Assembly: GCA_013397115.1 (NCBI GenBank)
Contig: VWZW01006282.1
Location: 1,425,831 to 1,489,830 of the forward strand
Reading direction: 5' to 3'
DNA length: 64,000 nucleotides
Source of the DNA: Edolisoma coerulescens
Lineage: Eukaryota; Chordata; Aves; Passeriformes; Campephagidae
Positions within the stretch are counted from its first letter, which is position 1. Each line of letters starts with the position of its first letter. The notes under the pieces were generated by a model, which saw only the letters and a list, made by a program, of their open reading frames with translations, made no database searches and was not told the origin of the DNA. A program made the translations under genes and the position numbers. Below, in pieces: positions 1 through 12,100 of this stretch.

Positions 1-587
1 CCCTTATGGAAAGCATGGTGGCTCTCTTAGGCAGCTTGAAGCCTTGGCCCAGAAAGTTCTTTGGGAAGGTTTTTAATACCTGGCACAAGATAAGAACATA
101 GGTGTGTGTGAGTTTAAAACAGGCAGGAGCCTTGAAGATGACAGCTGTGGGCACATCATTTATGCTGCTCTCAGACAGATGGAACACTGTTGTCAGGAGA
201 GGCCAGGAATGTAAGTTGACTAAGTAGAGAGCTACTGAGGACAAAATGCATAAGAAGCTTGCAGAGCAGGAAATAAGCTCTCTTGAATTCAACAGGGAAT
301 TTTTGTACTTATGTAAAAGCATCCTTTGTCTGTTCTGGATCTTGAGCTAAATGCACCGTGTCATTTTCTGAGCAGACATGTTGCTGCCATTGGCAGGAGT
401 AAATCAGCCCTCTTCTTCCTGCTTCTTGTTTTTCAGAAGTTGCCTAAGAACATGCTGTAGCTTACAAAAACCTCTCCCCACAAAACACTTCTTCACCCAG
501 TTCTGCCTAATCAGTACCCCTTAGTTATAAATTATTTAAGTTGGTATTAACCATGCAAAACCTAATACTGTTATTCTGTTTTTTTAG
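1..587 (+). other. PPP1R13B: Last intron of PPP1R13B (3' part)
   Basis: Non-coding sequence leading to the acceptor at 586-587. No other exon, repeat or RNA gene was recognised in it. Confidence 0.75.
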
Positions 588-629
588 TTATATCCACGAA
601 TAAAACCTCGACAGCGAACCCTTGCTTGA
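588..629 (+). CDS. PPP1R13B: PPP1R13B (ASPP1), terminal coding exon (partial gene)
   Basis: After a pyrimidine-rich acceptor (ttttttag, ending at 587) a phase-0 exon encodes LYPRIKPRQRTLA and then TGA at 627-629. This is the C-terminal tail that follows the SH3 domain in the ASPP family; ASPP1 and ASPP2 share much of it. ASPP1 binds p53-family proteins through its ankyrin/SH3 region and steers them towards apoptotic targets. The choice of PPP1R13B over TP53BP2 rests on synteny, because in vertebrates PPP1R13B lies tail-to-tail with ZFYVE21, as here. Only 13 residues are in the window. The SH3, ankyrin and upstream exons must lie to the left of base 1, and I see no trace of an SH3 exon in 1-587. 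Confidence 0.9.
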   Translation, partial: LYPRIKPRQRTLA

Positions 630-720
630 ATTCAGTTGTACGACAGTGCAGTACCATGCTGGTAACTGGAAACTTAGAACATACACTGGAGCCATCATTT
701 TTGATCATTTCACACAGAGA

Positions 721-726
721 AATAAA
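721..726 (+). promoter_or_regulatory. PPP1R13B: Candidate proximal poly(A) signal of PPP1R13B
   Basis: Canonical AATAAA 92 bases after the PPP1R13B stop codon. It is either an early alternative cleavage signal or unused. Confidence 0.35.
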
Positions 727-2099
727 ACTATGATATTTAGTTTTAATGGTGCTTTCTCTTGTTAAATGGACAGCATCCACGATTCCCAAGATCTGCAGTT
801 TGTAAATGAGGATCGTTTGTGTGTGACCCAGCACTGATGAGGAGGGCGATACCTCCACTACCGCCAGTGTTGCGCCAACTCTCGTCTAACGCGGTGTTTT
901 GAGTCAAAGTTCCGTGGTAGGAGCTTTCTTGTGTCCCATGTTCAGAGGTGTCATTTGCGGATTGCAGATGCGCTGTCCAGTTTGCTCCAACCCCCCACAG
1001 CAACTGTCCCATGTCGGGATTTTGGGTATTTTTGTTCAATACCAGTGAATGTTGAGTTCTCATTACCGATCAACTCTTTGGGTTCTAGGACACGAGATCT
1101 TCACCTGTTACATGCATAATTAAGTAGTTACCAAAGCTTGGTGAAGGCTAGGATTTTAGGTGGCAACATGCTGAACACTTAAATCCTAGTCTGGACAACC
1201 TCAACAAAAGCTTTACCTAGTCTAGCATCTTGCATTATTTGCATTTAGAATCAAGCTAGAGAACTAACAAAACCAACAGTATTTGTACACTTCTCAAAGT
1301 CCCTACACAGTATTTCACTTGGTGTTTTATTTTCTTATTATTCAGCCTACAGCACCGGTGTTACCTCTACGAATGTAAAGGTTCCCCTCCTAACCCCCCG
1401 AGCTCGTCCAGCCTGGACACAACAGTTAGTACTGAAGTTGCAGCAGCCTAAGGGATTTGTATGTCTGCAGGGATGAAAGTGCAATAGTTGAAAAGGGTAA
1501 GAGTCTGGTAAGGGTTATACTGTGTTACCTGAAGTCTGCCTAAGTCAGTCTAGAAGAAAATATGAAGGACTGGATAGAAGTAGAAAGAGAGTCGTGTAGA
1601 TGCCAAGTCGAGGAGAAGAAAGAAACAAGGTTTAGAGAAGGATTTAAGAAAGGCAATAGCTTATTTGAGGACAGTTTCTGTGGTTCTTGGCAGCCTACAC
1701 CTGCTGCCAAGGCAAGTTATGCAATAACCTGTTCCACTACATTGTAGTTTCAAGCAAAAAAAACCCCACAAACAGGCACTTCACTGGAATTTTAATTGTA
1801 CATGATTTTATATACCAAAAGTATATTTTGAATTTCCCATTATAAGTTTTAGCCATATTTCTTGTAATTTTCTCCCATTTAACAGTATGCAATTTGATTA
1901 ACTCTTCATGTACAAGTTCTGTGTATAATTTATATATCCATTTCTGCAGTGCTGTAACTTGCTTTTACCACAGGTCAGCATTAACTGTATATATTGTGGT
2001 GAAAAGTGAAAGGGTATTATTGTTGAAGAATTTGCTACATGAATGTGATGATTTCAAGAGCCTATGATACACTAATTCAGAGAACATGTAAATGTGCAC

Positions 2100-2105
2100 A
2101 ATAAA
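2100..2105 (+). promoter_or_regulatory. PPP1R13B: Candidate distal poly(A) signal of PPP1R13B
   Basis: Canonical AATAAA about 1.47 kb after the stop codon and the last one before the convergent ZFYVE21 transcript end. Confidence 0.5.
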
Positions 2106-2125
2106 GTACTGCTAAGGCATGGCTG

Positions 2126-2440
2126 CATTTTCCACTCTCTTTATAGAGGTCTCAACAGCAGATGTGGCTTTGGTCAGAGTCTGCAGCAAAACACTAATTG
2201 TCTTGCCAAGGTTCCAGCTGTCACCCCACCTTTCCTCCTTGTTTTATCAGCTTCACTGAAGCTGTGCCACTTTTGGAACCTCCTACTAACTAGTATCCCA
2301 GTATTCCAACTGGGACAAATTAACTTAGAACTAAAATTCGGGTGCTCTTTTTCTAAAGTCAAAATTTTCAGAGTTCAGAGACCATGGTGTCCATCACTTA
2401 AGCAGCTGTATATTAAAAAATTAAATAGCACCTCATTTTT
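2126..2440. other. Intergenic interval between convergent PPP1R13B and ZFYVE21
   Basis: About 0.3 kb separate the inferred ends of the two tail-to-tail transcripts. The open frames here (116 and 62 codons) resemble no known protein. No repeat was recognised. Confidence 0.5.
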
Positions 2441-3163
2441 TTAAATAAGTGAATTAATTTATTCATATTTGTACATTAAATTGTATACAATTTCATATAG
2501 CATTACAGTTAGATTAACAAAAGCTAGTTACCAAAAAAGAAAATACAAAACTAAAAATTATTCTGGAAGCTTATTACAGAAGTGAAGTTTCAAGGTCAAG
2601 TTCATGTAAGTCAAATTTGGTGGTATTTGGTGAAATACTTAGATGTTTAAAATGAAATGTTTAAAAAAAACCCACAAGATTTTTATAAAATCATATCTAA
2701 GGCAGATTTTTTTTTGTACATTGATTTTAAACATTTGGATAGAGGGAAAAACCTGAGATCTATACCCAAAAGCTATTCTCTGCAGAAGAGACATACACAT
2801 TTGTTTGCTTCCTGTAGCAAACAGTATATATAATGGTTACTATAAAAGTTGTGCTGTACATTAGCTGTAGTGCAGGTCACTTTCATATTAAGTGCCAATA
2901 AAGGCTTAACAAAATATACAAAGTCTTAAAAGGTGAGGCTGTTTAAAGCATTAACTGTATACATATTGCACACTACCGTGAATACTCATGGTTCAAAAAA
3001 ATACTCACATTGTGTTTGCCAGTTCTTACATAATGAACCACACTGGAATGAGAGTCAAGAACAGCAAATATTTCCAGCTGTCAAATCAGCACAAAGTGAG
3101 AGGCAGGTCTGTGGAGGCTGGTGTCTGTGTGTCTCCTCCCTCAGGAGGCCACTTCTGCAGTTC
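2440..3163 (-). other. ZFYVE21: ZFYVE21 3' UTR (extent inferred)
   Basis: AT-rich sequence from the TGA at 3166-3164 to the hexamer at 2463-2458, in the terminal exon. No coding potential was seen. Confidence 0.5.
2458..2463 (-). promoter_or_regulatory. ZFYVE21: Candidate poly(A) signal of ZFYVE21
   Basis: The plus strand reads TTTATT, which is AATAAA on the minus strand, about 0.7 kb after the ZFYVE21 stop codon. It implies a 3' UTR of roughly 3163 down to 2440. Confidence 0.5.
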
Positions 3164-3199
3164 TCACTGGTCCCGAGACTCATAGAGAAGTTTTGTTGC
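3164..3199 (-). CDS. ZFYVE21: ZFYVE21 coding exon 8 (terminal)
   Basis: 36 nt encoding ATKLLYESRDQ and TGA, identical to the family C-terminus except for one residue. Acceptor ttag at 3203-3200. Confidence 0.95.
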   Translation of the reverse strand, partial: ATKLLYESRDQ

Positions 3200-6100
3200 C
3201 TAACAGAAAGGCAAAAGGGCAGCATTAACTGAATTTTCACCTGTAGCCACCTTATCTGCTTCCTACACCTCCAAAAACCTCCTTTATATTTAAATTCTTC
3301 CTCTATTTTCCTCCATCTGAGGCATGTACTAGCGTTCAGGAAGTGCTGAATGCACTTGCATGGTGATAGAAACTGAGCACACTGTGCTGAACAGAGTTAA
3401 ATGCTGGGGTAGGAGCACCTGGGGAGCTCCAGAATGGCAATAAAGCAGCAAAGAGCCACAAACCTGCCCATGCAGGCACATTATAAATTACAGTTCTGAT
3501 CAGCAACTGATCAGGTGAATGATTTGAGTGTAGCTTTGGTTTTTTCCACCATAACTTTGATTTAGGAAATATGAACCTTCAGTTTCATTAACTATACTGG
3601 GCCTAGCACCAAAAGATTAAAGTCTTCCATTTCCAAAACTCAAGAACTTTGAACCTGCGTGAAGTAGTAAAAAAAACTAGCTGAATTTAAGTTCAAAAGT
3701 ATATTTCATAATGCACATTCTTCAGCCACTAACAAAAACCTAAAGAAGTTTAAAGTCAAATTCTTAATTCTTTCCATCTATTAACATATATAAGATCTTG
3801 GGAAACCCTTCAGAGTGCATAAATTCTTCAGGTCTCTGAGCATAAAGCAAAAATCATGTTCATTATAGCCAGCCATAGCTTCTGTTTTCTAAGCGACAAG
3901 GCCCCAAAGTTCTTAATAAAAAAATAATAGAAATACTAAGGCTGTATGCTCTTTTTGGTGCTACTGAACACCCCATGTAAAGATTTTCTTCAGCCTTGTC
4001 TAAGCTTTGGCTGCTTTGCTTACCTTATGCATAGCTGCCAGCCAGCTTGCTGACAGCTTCTTGTTACAGCTGAAGTCTTCACCGGCAGTAAACTTCATCT
4101 GCGTCACCTCCTCCGACCCTGGTACCTTGTACTGCAGGATCATACCTATGGCACGAGTGTTTCCTCCTGAAAAGAGAAACAACATCTGGAACAGCAGCAG
4201 GTTTTACCAACTATTTACCAACTTTTCCAGCTCATGAGCATGTTTGACGAAATGTGCTCATTGCTCAGTTCAGAGCACGAGCAGCTACTGGATCCAAGGA
4301 GCTTGTGACCAGAGCTCATAGTGCCAGGCAGTGGAACCTGCAGCCTCAAAATTGTTTCATTCCCTCTGCCAAGCACCAAGGCAGAGTCTGCATCAGCCCT
4401 CAGGTAAAGCCACGCACATCTAGAACACCCTCATGATTTACTAGCACCATGTTAAGACACTAATACCACAGTTTCATACTGTAGCCTGCAGTCTGTAGGC
4501 TTAGTGTCCAGTTAGACTGATGGCAAAGCAGGATCCTGCTGGATACAGAGTCTGGCACAGCAGGCAGTAGTTCCTCCAAACCTGGCAAAGGTTGGGAATG
4601 ATGCTTACATAAGACTAGAGAACAGCTGGCAACACCATTTACTTACTGAAGGAAATTGCTACAAAAGATGCTGCTCTGACAACAGCGCAGTAGCGAGGCC
4701 TTTCTATCTCTGAGGCTGCAGAGATGAAGATAAACCAAAGCAAAAATACAGACATTAAACAAAAACTTGTAGAATGACGTGTTACTGTCATTACTTCCTG
4801 CAGCAGTGGAGCATAAACTAAGCCCTAGGAACAGCACCAGCATACACAGGACACTTTTTGCAAAGCTCTTTTTAAAAGTGTCTGCATGAGAGGGCTCCTG
4901 GAGGCTGTTACTGCAATATCTGAGGAGCCAAAACAATCACAATCTAAGCCAAACTCAATTTAGTTAATGCTGGTAGTGCACCTAACCCAATCAGAAACCC
5001 ACAGCAGGGTTTATAGAAGAGCTGTTTTCTACTCTCCTAGGATAAATGGAAATTCAACTTCATCAATTGCTTCCCTGGACCTACTGGTCAGAGTAATGGA
5101 TTAAGAGTCTACTGAAAGATAAACCAGTGGAAATCAAACACCTACAGCCTTGAGCAAATGTTGCTCATGTCTGGCATTACTAAGACAGAACACACCTTGC
5201 ATAACAAAGAGGCCTTTCTTTTAAAGTTGTAGAAAAGCAAGCCATTAATTAACAGTTTCAGTGCAAAGCCATTCCGGACAGCACACAGGGAGTATATTCA
5301 TTTCTAGTATGCCCAATTCAGCAACCTGCTGAAGCAGATATCTGTGTACCACTGCAGATACCATTTCTCATCTTCCCTTCTCCCAGCAGGGACAACAGCA
5401 CACTGGTCTAAAGAAGGCCTTGAGTGCCTTAGTTCTCCTCCAGGGTGTTACAAAACATTCACTCTTGGTTTATTAAACAGACATATGGGAAGGAACAGAT
5501 ACATGTCAGACCTGAACATAACTCAAGTTGAGCGGCAATTATGGATCAAGCAAATAATCAGCACTGCAGAGAAGAAAGATGTGAGGGGGTCATGACATGC
5601 TTGGGTGAGTCATGCTGAAAGGCACTGGTGATACCTTCAGTAACAGGCTGGCTCTCCAGAAGGCTGGTGTAAGTGTGAATATCTTTTTCTACCATCAAGA
5701 AGGAAGGCAGACAGAAAAGAGATAAAGCAGTCAGAAGAGTGGTGAACAAGGAATTACAGGAGCATTAAGTGACTCAGCAATACACCTGGCTGATTTGAAT
5801 ACCAAAGTAAGTTTATTCAAGTTAACATGCTGTACTAACTGAATACTGCACAATTGGGCTGTGCGATTAGAAAAACCCAGCAGTGACAGAAGTGTTGATA
5901 AAGAACAATTATCAAAATTCCTGACCTTGTTTGTTCTCATTTCAGTCAAATCATATTCAGGTTCATCCTGAAATACTCTAAAATCTGGTAAGAGATGGGG
6001 CAGTAAGTAGCTGCACTCCAATTTAGATGTTACCAGTTTCATTTGGCCACCCCTTAATCTTGAATCAAATTAAGAAAGCACAGTTTAATTATTTATTTTC

Positions 6101-9100
6101 CCCGTCCCCCATTTCATTCTGTTAATGTTTGCACCAGTCAAGGCAAAATCCCAGCTGTATTCTGAAATGGAAGCTACCAAAAACTAACAGTTCCCTCCTA
6201 TAAGCTCTTAAATCAGTAAACATTTGTTTTTACCCAAGAGAACAGACAACCACCCATACTCAGGTTTATCAAGAGGCTCTCCCACATTAAGGCTGTAGGG
6301 GAACTTCTCCATCTTAAGATGTTTTTCCAAATCCCAGTAGCCACATGGACAGGGCCTCACAGACAGTGCTCTATTCTGAGAGCAGCTGTAACTAACACAG
6401 TTACACTGAATGCACTGTCTACCTAAATAACCACAGCTTCATTTTTTTTTCTTAATACTTCATTTATATTAAAAGAAAAATTTACCTCCAGGAGTAAATC
6501 CCTCTGTAAGTATCTGAACAGTTGAAATCTGTATAATTTCAATTTCATAATGGCTGTCTCCATCCAAAACCAGGTATCTACATAATAAAAGGGAAACTTT
6601 TCAATTTTTTTATCTACAATATCAAGTCCAAATCAACGGAAAAACACAAAACAATCTCTCAGTGATGCTGTTTATGTGTTCTTTGGGGTGAGGAGGGATA
6701 GAAATCAATGAGAAAATATTAGTTTTCATTGAAATTCCACCCTTCCAAGACATTCTGATCCACATTGCTAGTAAATTCAAACAAACATTCCAGTATTGTT
6801 GGATCTGTCCTTTCAGTCTGATTACTCTCACCAATATCCTTAGGGCACGTTACTCGTATTTTTTTTTTGGTTATTATGTAATAATAGAGCTGTAAGGGCA
6901 ACAATGCTATAGTTTACAAGTGCAATTTCTATCAATCTTTCTCACCTCTGGTTGTTGGAAAGTCGACAAACCATGAGCTCAGATTTATCAGATGTTCCCA
7001 GAGTTACAAAGAATGTAGCACCTGGAAAGAAATGTTTTAGTATTCTAATACAGATTCAAGAAGTAACATTCAAGTAGCAAAAAGAATAGTTAACCTTTAC
7101 TTACTATTACTGAATTGAGTGAAATAAGAGAGTAACCGAAATGTTAAACTGATTAACATCAGCAAAACACTCAAGTATAAAAAGCTGATCTTTAATTATC
7201 ATGTTCTGAATCACAGGACCTTATCACACGTGCTATGCGATTTTTCCCACATGTAGAAATGCAGATGATACCCAAGAGGAATCTTTTAAAAATTAGAAGA
7301 GATTTGGAGGTGGCAAAGACAAGCAATTAAAGACCCTCTGTGGTCACTGTAACACAAACAACTGTTTCAGCATTAAAAAAAGAAAATCAGAATAATTTAA
7401 TAGCAGGATGTGACCTTCAGTTCTATGCTTAATAAACAGTAAAGACATCTCTTTTTCATTACTGAAGACTGGCTCAGTCTTATTATGAGGTCAATGAACT
7501 TCAACCTTCATGTTTTATTTCTTCCCCCTCAAAACTGCTTTGGCATGGGGAAAGTCACTGTTGCTACATTAGAGAGGTGACTCAGAACTCCAAGCAGCCC
7601 TACACGCCCGACCCCTTTACTTCCTCCATGCCTCATGCTCCCGGTATTACCTAATCCCAATACTGCCGGCCTCGGAAATGAAGAAAGAATCAACATCCAG
7701 CCCTGCCAAATGGTCTGCAATCCATCTCCATAACCTGAACCATGCAGCAGCCCCAGAGTTTCACCTTGTTACTTCCCAGTTTACCCAGGCGCACTGACCC
7801 CCAGCACACACCCTGAGCTGCTGCTGAAGTGAGACAGAGACAGAGACAGCAGCACGCCAGCTGGACAAGGACATCACAGCACAAGGACGTCACAGCCACC
7901 ATCACCATCTCTCTGACCACGATCTGTGGCTCTACAGAACAAGTCAGGAACAACTTCGGAACATGAATGCAAACAGGACAAGCTTTTAAAAAAAGTCTTC
8001 AGTTAAAAAGCTGTGATTTAAAAACTCATCTACACCCTCATGGCAAGGCAGAGTGATGAATGATCTACGTGCTCCAGGAATGAACGCACTCCCTTCTGAA
8101 CCCAGGATCTCCCCAGGAACATCCACGCCCATCATATGTGGGGCTTAGCTTACCCATTATGCACACTGGCATCATGCTGAGAGACCATCAAAAGGCACTG
8201 CAGGATCACAGAATATTTTAAAAACTGAAGTTTCAGCTTTCTTAATGTAATTGGAACATGAATTATTGCATTGCATGTAGGTTTAATCCTATGGAAAATT
8301 GAGTACTCATGATGATCTGCCATAAACCACAGCTGTAGGCCATGGACAAGATCAAAGCTCTCAGATGAAGCTTGAAACAAGCACTGTATCTTGTATGAAA
8401 ATACTAAAACAGTCTCTAAAGTATTTTTCATCCTTATTTAACGTAACAGGAATATGGCTAAAGGATGCATTATTTCAAGGAGAATGCCAACTGCACACAC
8501 ATCTGTTCTCAAAGGCATTAAAAATTTGCCTTTAATTAAACCACTCTTTGTAAAGACCAAGAAGTACAAACTGAGAAGTGTAAACACTGACTAAGAAGGG
8601 TGAACCTCTCTCTAAGTAAAGCAGTAACACAGAATTATTAACTGAAAAACAAGAGGCATGACAAAGAGGAGACAAAACCGCAGCTTGTCGGACAAGAGGC
8701 ATTGCTCTTGCTGTTCATCAGAATTTGAATAAATACAAATGAGATGGAAACAGCACATCTGTGCATTCAGTGCTTACCGTTCATGAGCACTTTGAGCTGT
8801 TTGTCGTAGAACTCTGTCTCTTTCTGCGAGACCAGGGCACACTCCGCACACTGGCGCACGGGGTCCACGAAGCACATGCGAGGCAGAGGCACTTTTTTAC
8901 TGCAGCACTTGTCACAGAAACATTTCCCACACCTTCGGCAGTGGTGCTAAGCAGGAGAGAACCTTTCCTTTAATTATTTACGAAGGAAACTGGAGAAGAA
9001 TGATTTGATAAGGTTGCTATAGCAGTTTCTCAGGTGTGAAATGTGCAAGCTGAGGGACAGGTAAAGGAAATTAACTGCTACAGTGGCAGACAGGAATCTC

Positions 9101-12100
9101 TGAAGGCTGGACACAAAGGACTGAGTATAGTATGAACAGCAGCACTCTAAGCCTTTGCTGGCAGTCTGTAAAGATGCTTCTGAAGCAAAAGAGACAGGGA
9201 AAGGGCTTCTCTGGTGTCCAGTAAATCCTTCACCTCATTGTCAATAAAAACCCAAGAGAAGAGTGGTTTCCAGGTCCCTTCCCATTTCTGAGAAAAGATC
9301 TTGGGGAACTTCAACTGCAGTTTCTATTCTTCAACTGAAAATACTATTCTTCTCTTTTAAATCTTTTTCTCAAGTTTTTCCCAAGGAAAAAATATACAAA
9401 CTTTCATCCTTATAACATAAAGCTATTGCTCTTATCAGAAATATCAGGCAGCACAGCACAAACCCAGTGAAGTTGTGAAACTGGAACGAGTATTGCAGTG
9501 TGTTTCATAGCCCCTAAATCTGCAACCAGTGACCTGTGCTCCAGATCACTGCTGGGGTGTGACAGTGCCAGATCCTCCTGATGCAAGTTCTCATGGCAGA
9601 ACAAGTACTCACAGGCAAGCAGGAACTAATCTGTGGCTCAAAGCAAGCCTGAAAGTTTGATACAAGGAACTGACAACACTGCAGTTTTGGTCAGTGTTAG
9701 GCTCTCCTTCCAAATGTTCTGCAAAATTCTCTGGAGTACCAATTTCCCAGGGCTACCTCCAATTGCTTCCCAAAGCTAACACAAGGGAAACACAGAAGCT
9801 TCTTATCTGGTATAACCTATGAGTGTGTCTGGTTTAAATTTCTCCTTCCTTCTCCCTCCAAACAATTAAATTAAAAAACATGAACTATGTCACTGCACTA
9901 CAAGTCACACTTCCACATCTTTCTTCACTTTCACAAGCCCGTGCTAACAAAGTGTCAATGGAATTATACAAAGGAATGATATTCCCTCCTAAAAATCACT
10001 GCTGGCCTTCTTAGGGAAGGTGCTTTGCAGAATTCTCCATGTCATATTCTGCACACCAGCATGCATTCCACAGTGACCTCTTACCATTACTAAACATAAT
10101 TTAACGTTAGTGTTTTCTCTTCATCCAATGAGCCTAATTATGTAGTTTACACTTTCTACTTTAATTGGAATTTCTTTCTTCCAAACTCAAGACAAATCCT
10201 TGTTTACTTTTCAAATGATGTCCATTTTAGTATTTTGCAACAGTTACTAGTTCATATCTCATTGGTTTATCTTACCTTTCTAGTTATGAAGTCAAATTTT
10301 GTATCACATTGCATACATCTTGGGCACTAGAAAAGAGTACAAATTAAGATAAGTCTACAAATTTTTTATACCTTTAATTCTACCACCATATACAAAGAAT
10401 GAGCTTTATATTATGCTCTATAACGAAACACCTCCAACAATTTTCCATCCATTACTTTTCACCTGGATGGCTTTCATTTAATATTGATGTAGCAAAATAA
10501 TGTCATCCCCATTTGCAAGGCAAAAAAAAGCTGCCAAACTCCCCCCTAATGAATAGTGCATCTTGCCAGCAGGCAAAGCTACATCTCAGAAGTATTTACC
10601 ATTCTTGATAACGTTTGGTTATCCAGACAGTCCTACATTCCAGTCAACTGTTTTTCTGTAAGTTGTCCTCACTGTATCACGATGTTCTGCTGACTAAAAC
10701 ATTGTTTACACAATTTAATGCTCACAATACTCACACGTTTTTGAAACATGCTAAGAGATACTTGGTTTTCTTCCAAGCCACCAAGACCTAATGTTTATTG
10801 CAGCTACAAAAAGTCACTTCCTGAAATATCTTTTTTCCTAAAACAAACTTACACCCACACTCTTTTCAAAAAAATGCCAGAAAAAGTTTGAAGGAGTTTC
10901 TCTCTTGCAACTGAGTTTAAGGGGAGACTGTTTTGATTGTGTTAACAACCAGAAGTGATCAGTGACTGTTGGACAATCAAAATTTTCTATATAAAAAGTC
11001 ACCTACCAAAGGGCTGATACTTAGCCCTTAGATCACTGGATTTTCAACAAAACTTCACGTATCTTTATCTGCCATATCAAACCCCAGTGTATGAGGCTTA
11101 TAATGCAATTTTTGCTATATTTACTTGCAAACATTAATGCAAAATTATGCCTGACATCTTACTCAGGAGAACATGGTTAGATCCTGTAGTAAACTTTGTA
11201 ACTCTAGAAACTGAAACTCCTCAAACCAGACTATCTCAGACTATAGCAGAATGTCCTCTTGAACATATTGCCTAAGCTGAGCAGGTGCTATTTGCTAAGC
11301 ACACAGTAATCATCCTTTGCCTTTAATTAACATAGTTCAATACTTAACCCTTTTTCTTCTAGAAATCCCCTCAGGTTACAACAGCCTCTATTCAGGGATA
11401 TTTGCTCCAGCAGATACTCAATCACTGTCAAAACTTCAACAACTGCAGCCAAGAAAATATTACAGCACCTAAATTAAAAATTCTCCAGAAACTTTTCATG
11501 TCCTTTTGAAATGTAAGCTTGTTAATAACTGGCAGTAGTTTATATGAAAGGTTCTGCTGTCTAAACAGACGTTTAACACATTAGAGGGTAATGGCAGTCA
11601 CTGCAGTGGAACGTAAACACCTACTTGCAGAATTTGTTACAACAAGCTGTTTCTAAATCCCACACAAAAGAGCACTAGAAGTGTTCCTGAATTGTTTTAA
11701 ATAACACCGAACTAAGGCATACAAACACATCTTTTTACAATGGCTACAGAAAAGCTTATTTCAACACTCACTGATAAATAACCTTCAGCATGAAGCAATT
11801 TCAGCATTCACCAGGTTTCACCTCTGTAACAAGCAGTACTCTACAGCCAATATCATGTTCTACTCTACACTGATGTTTTAATTTTTGCCACGTCGTTTAA
11901 TAACTTCCCTGGGAGGTGGATCCGGCAATAATTTTGGTATGCCTTGAATTTACCTGGGTTCGAACTCATCTTTTTAATGAAAACACATGGGAGGTTTTGG
12001 TTGGGTTTCAGTGGTGGTGAGGTTTTTCTAGTTGGCCTAGGCTGGGTTTTTAGGGAGGTTGGGGGTTTTTTGTTTATTTGTTTCTTTTGTTTTTTCCAAA

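Larger units (their letters stand above)
630..2125 (+). other. PPP1R13B: PPP1R13B 3' UTR (extent inferred)
   Basis: Starts directly after the TGA. Two AATAAA hexamers are placed to end the transcript: 721-726 (a short, 0.1 kb UTR) and 2100-2105 (a 1.5 kb UTR). I favour the distal one because no gene intervenes and ASPP1 mRNAs usually have long 3' UTRs. The right boundary allows about 20 bases after the distal hexamer. No conserved reading frame was recognised in the interval. Confidence 0.55.
3200..10275 (-). other. ZFYVE21: ZFYVE21 introns 2-7
   Basis: Intervals 8947-10275, 7022-8777, 6578-6945, 5689-6485, 4167-5634 and 3200-4023 are introns. They are AT-rich and I recognise no repeat, RNA gene or further exon in them. 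Frames such as 4643-4936 and 7690-7953 look like chance. Confidence 0.85.
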
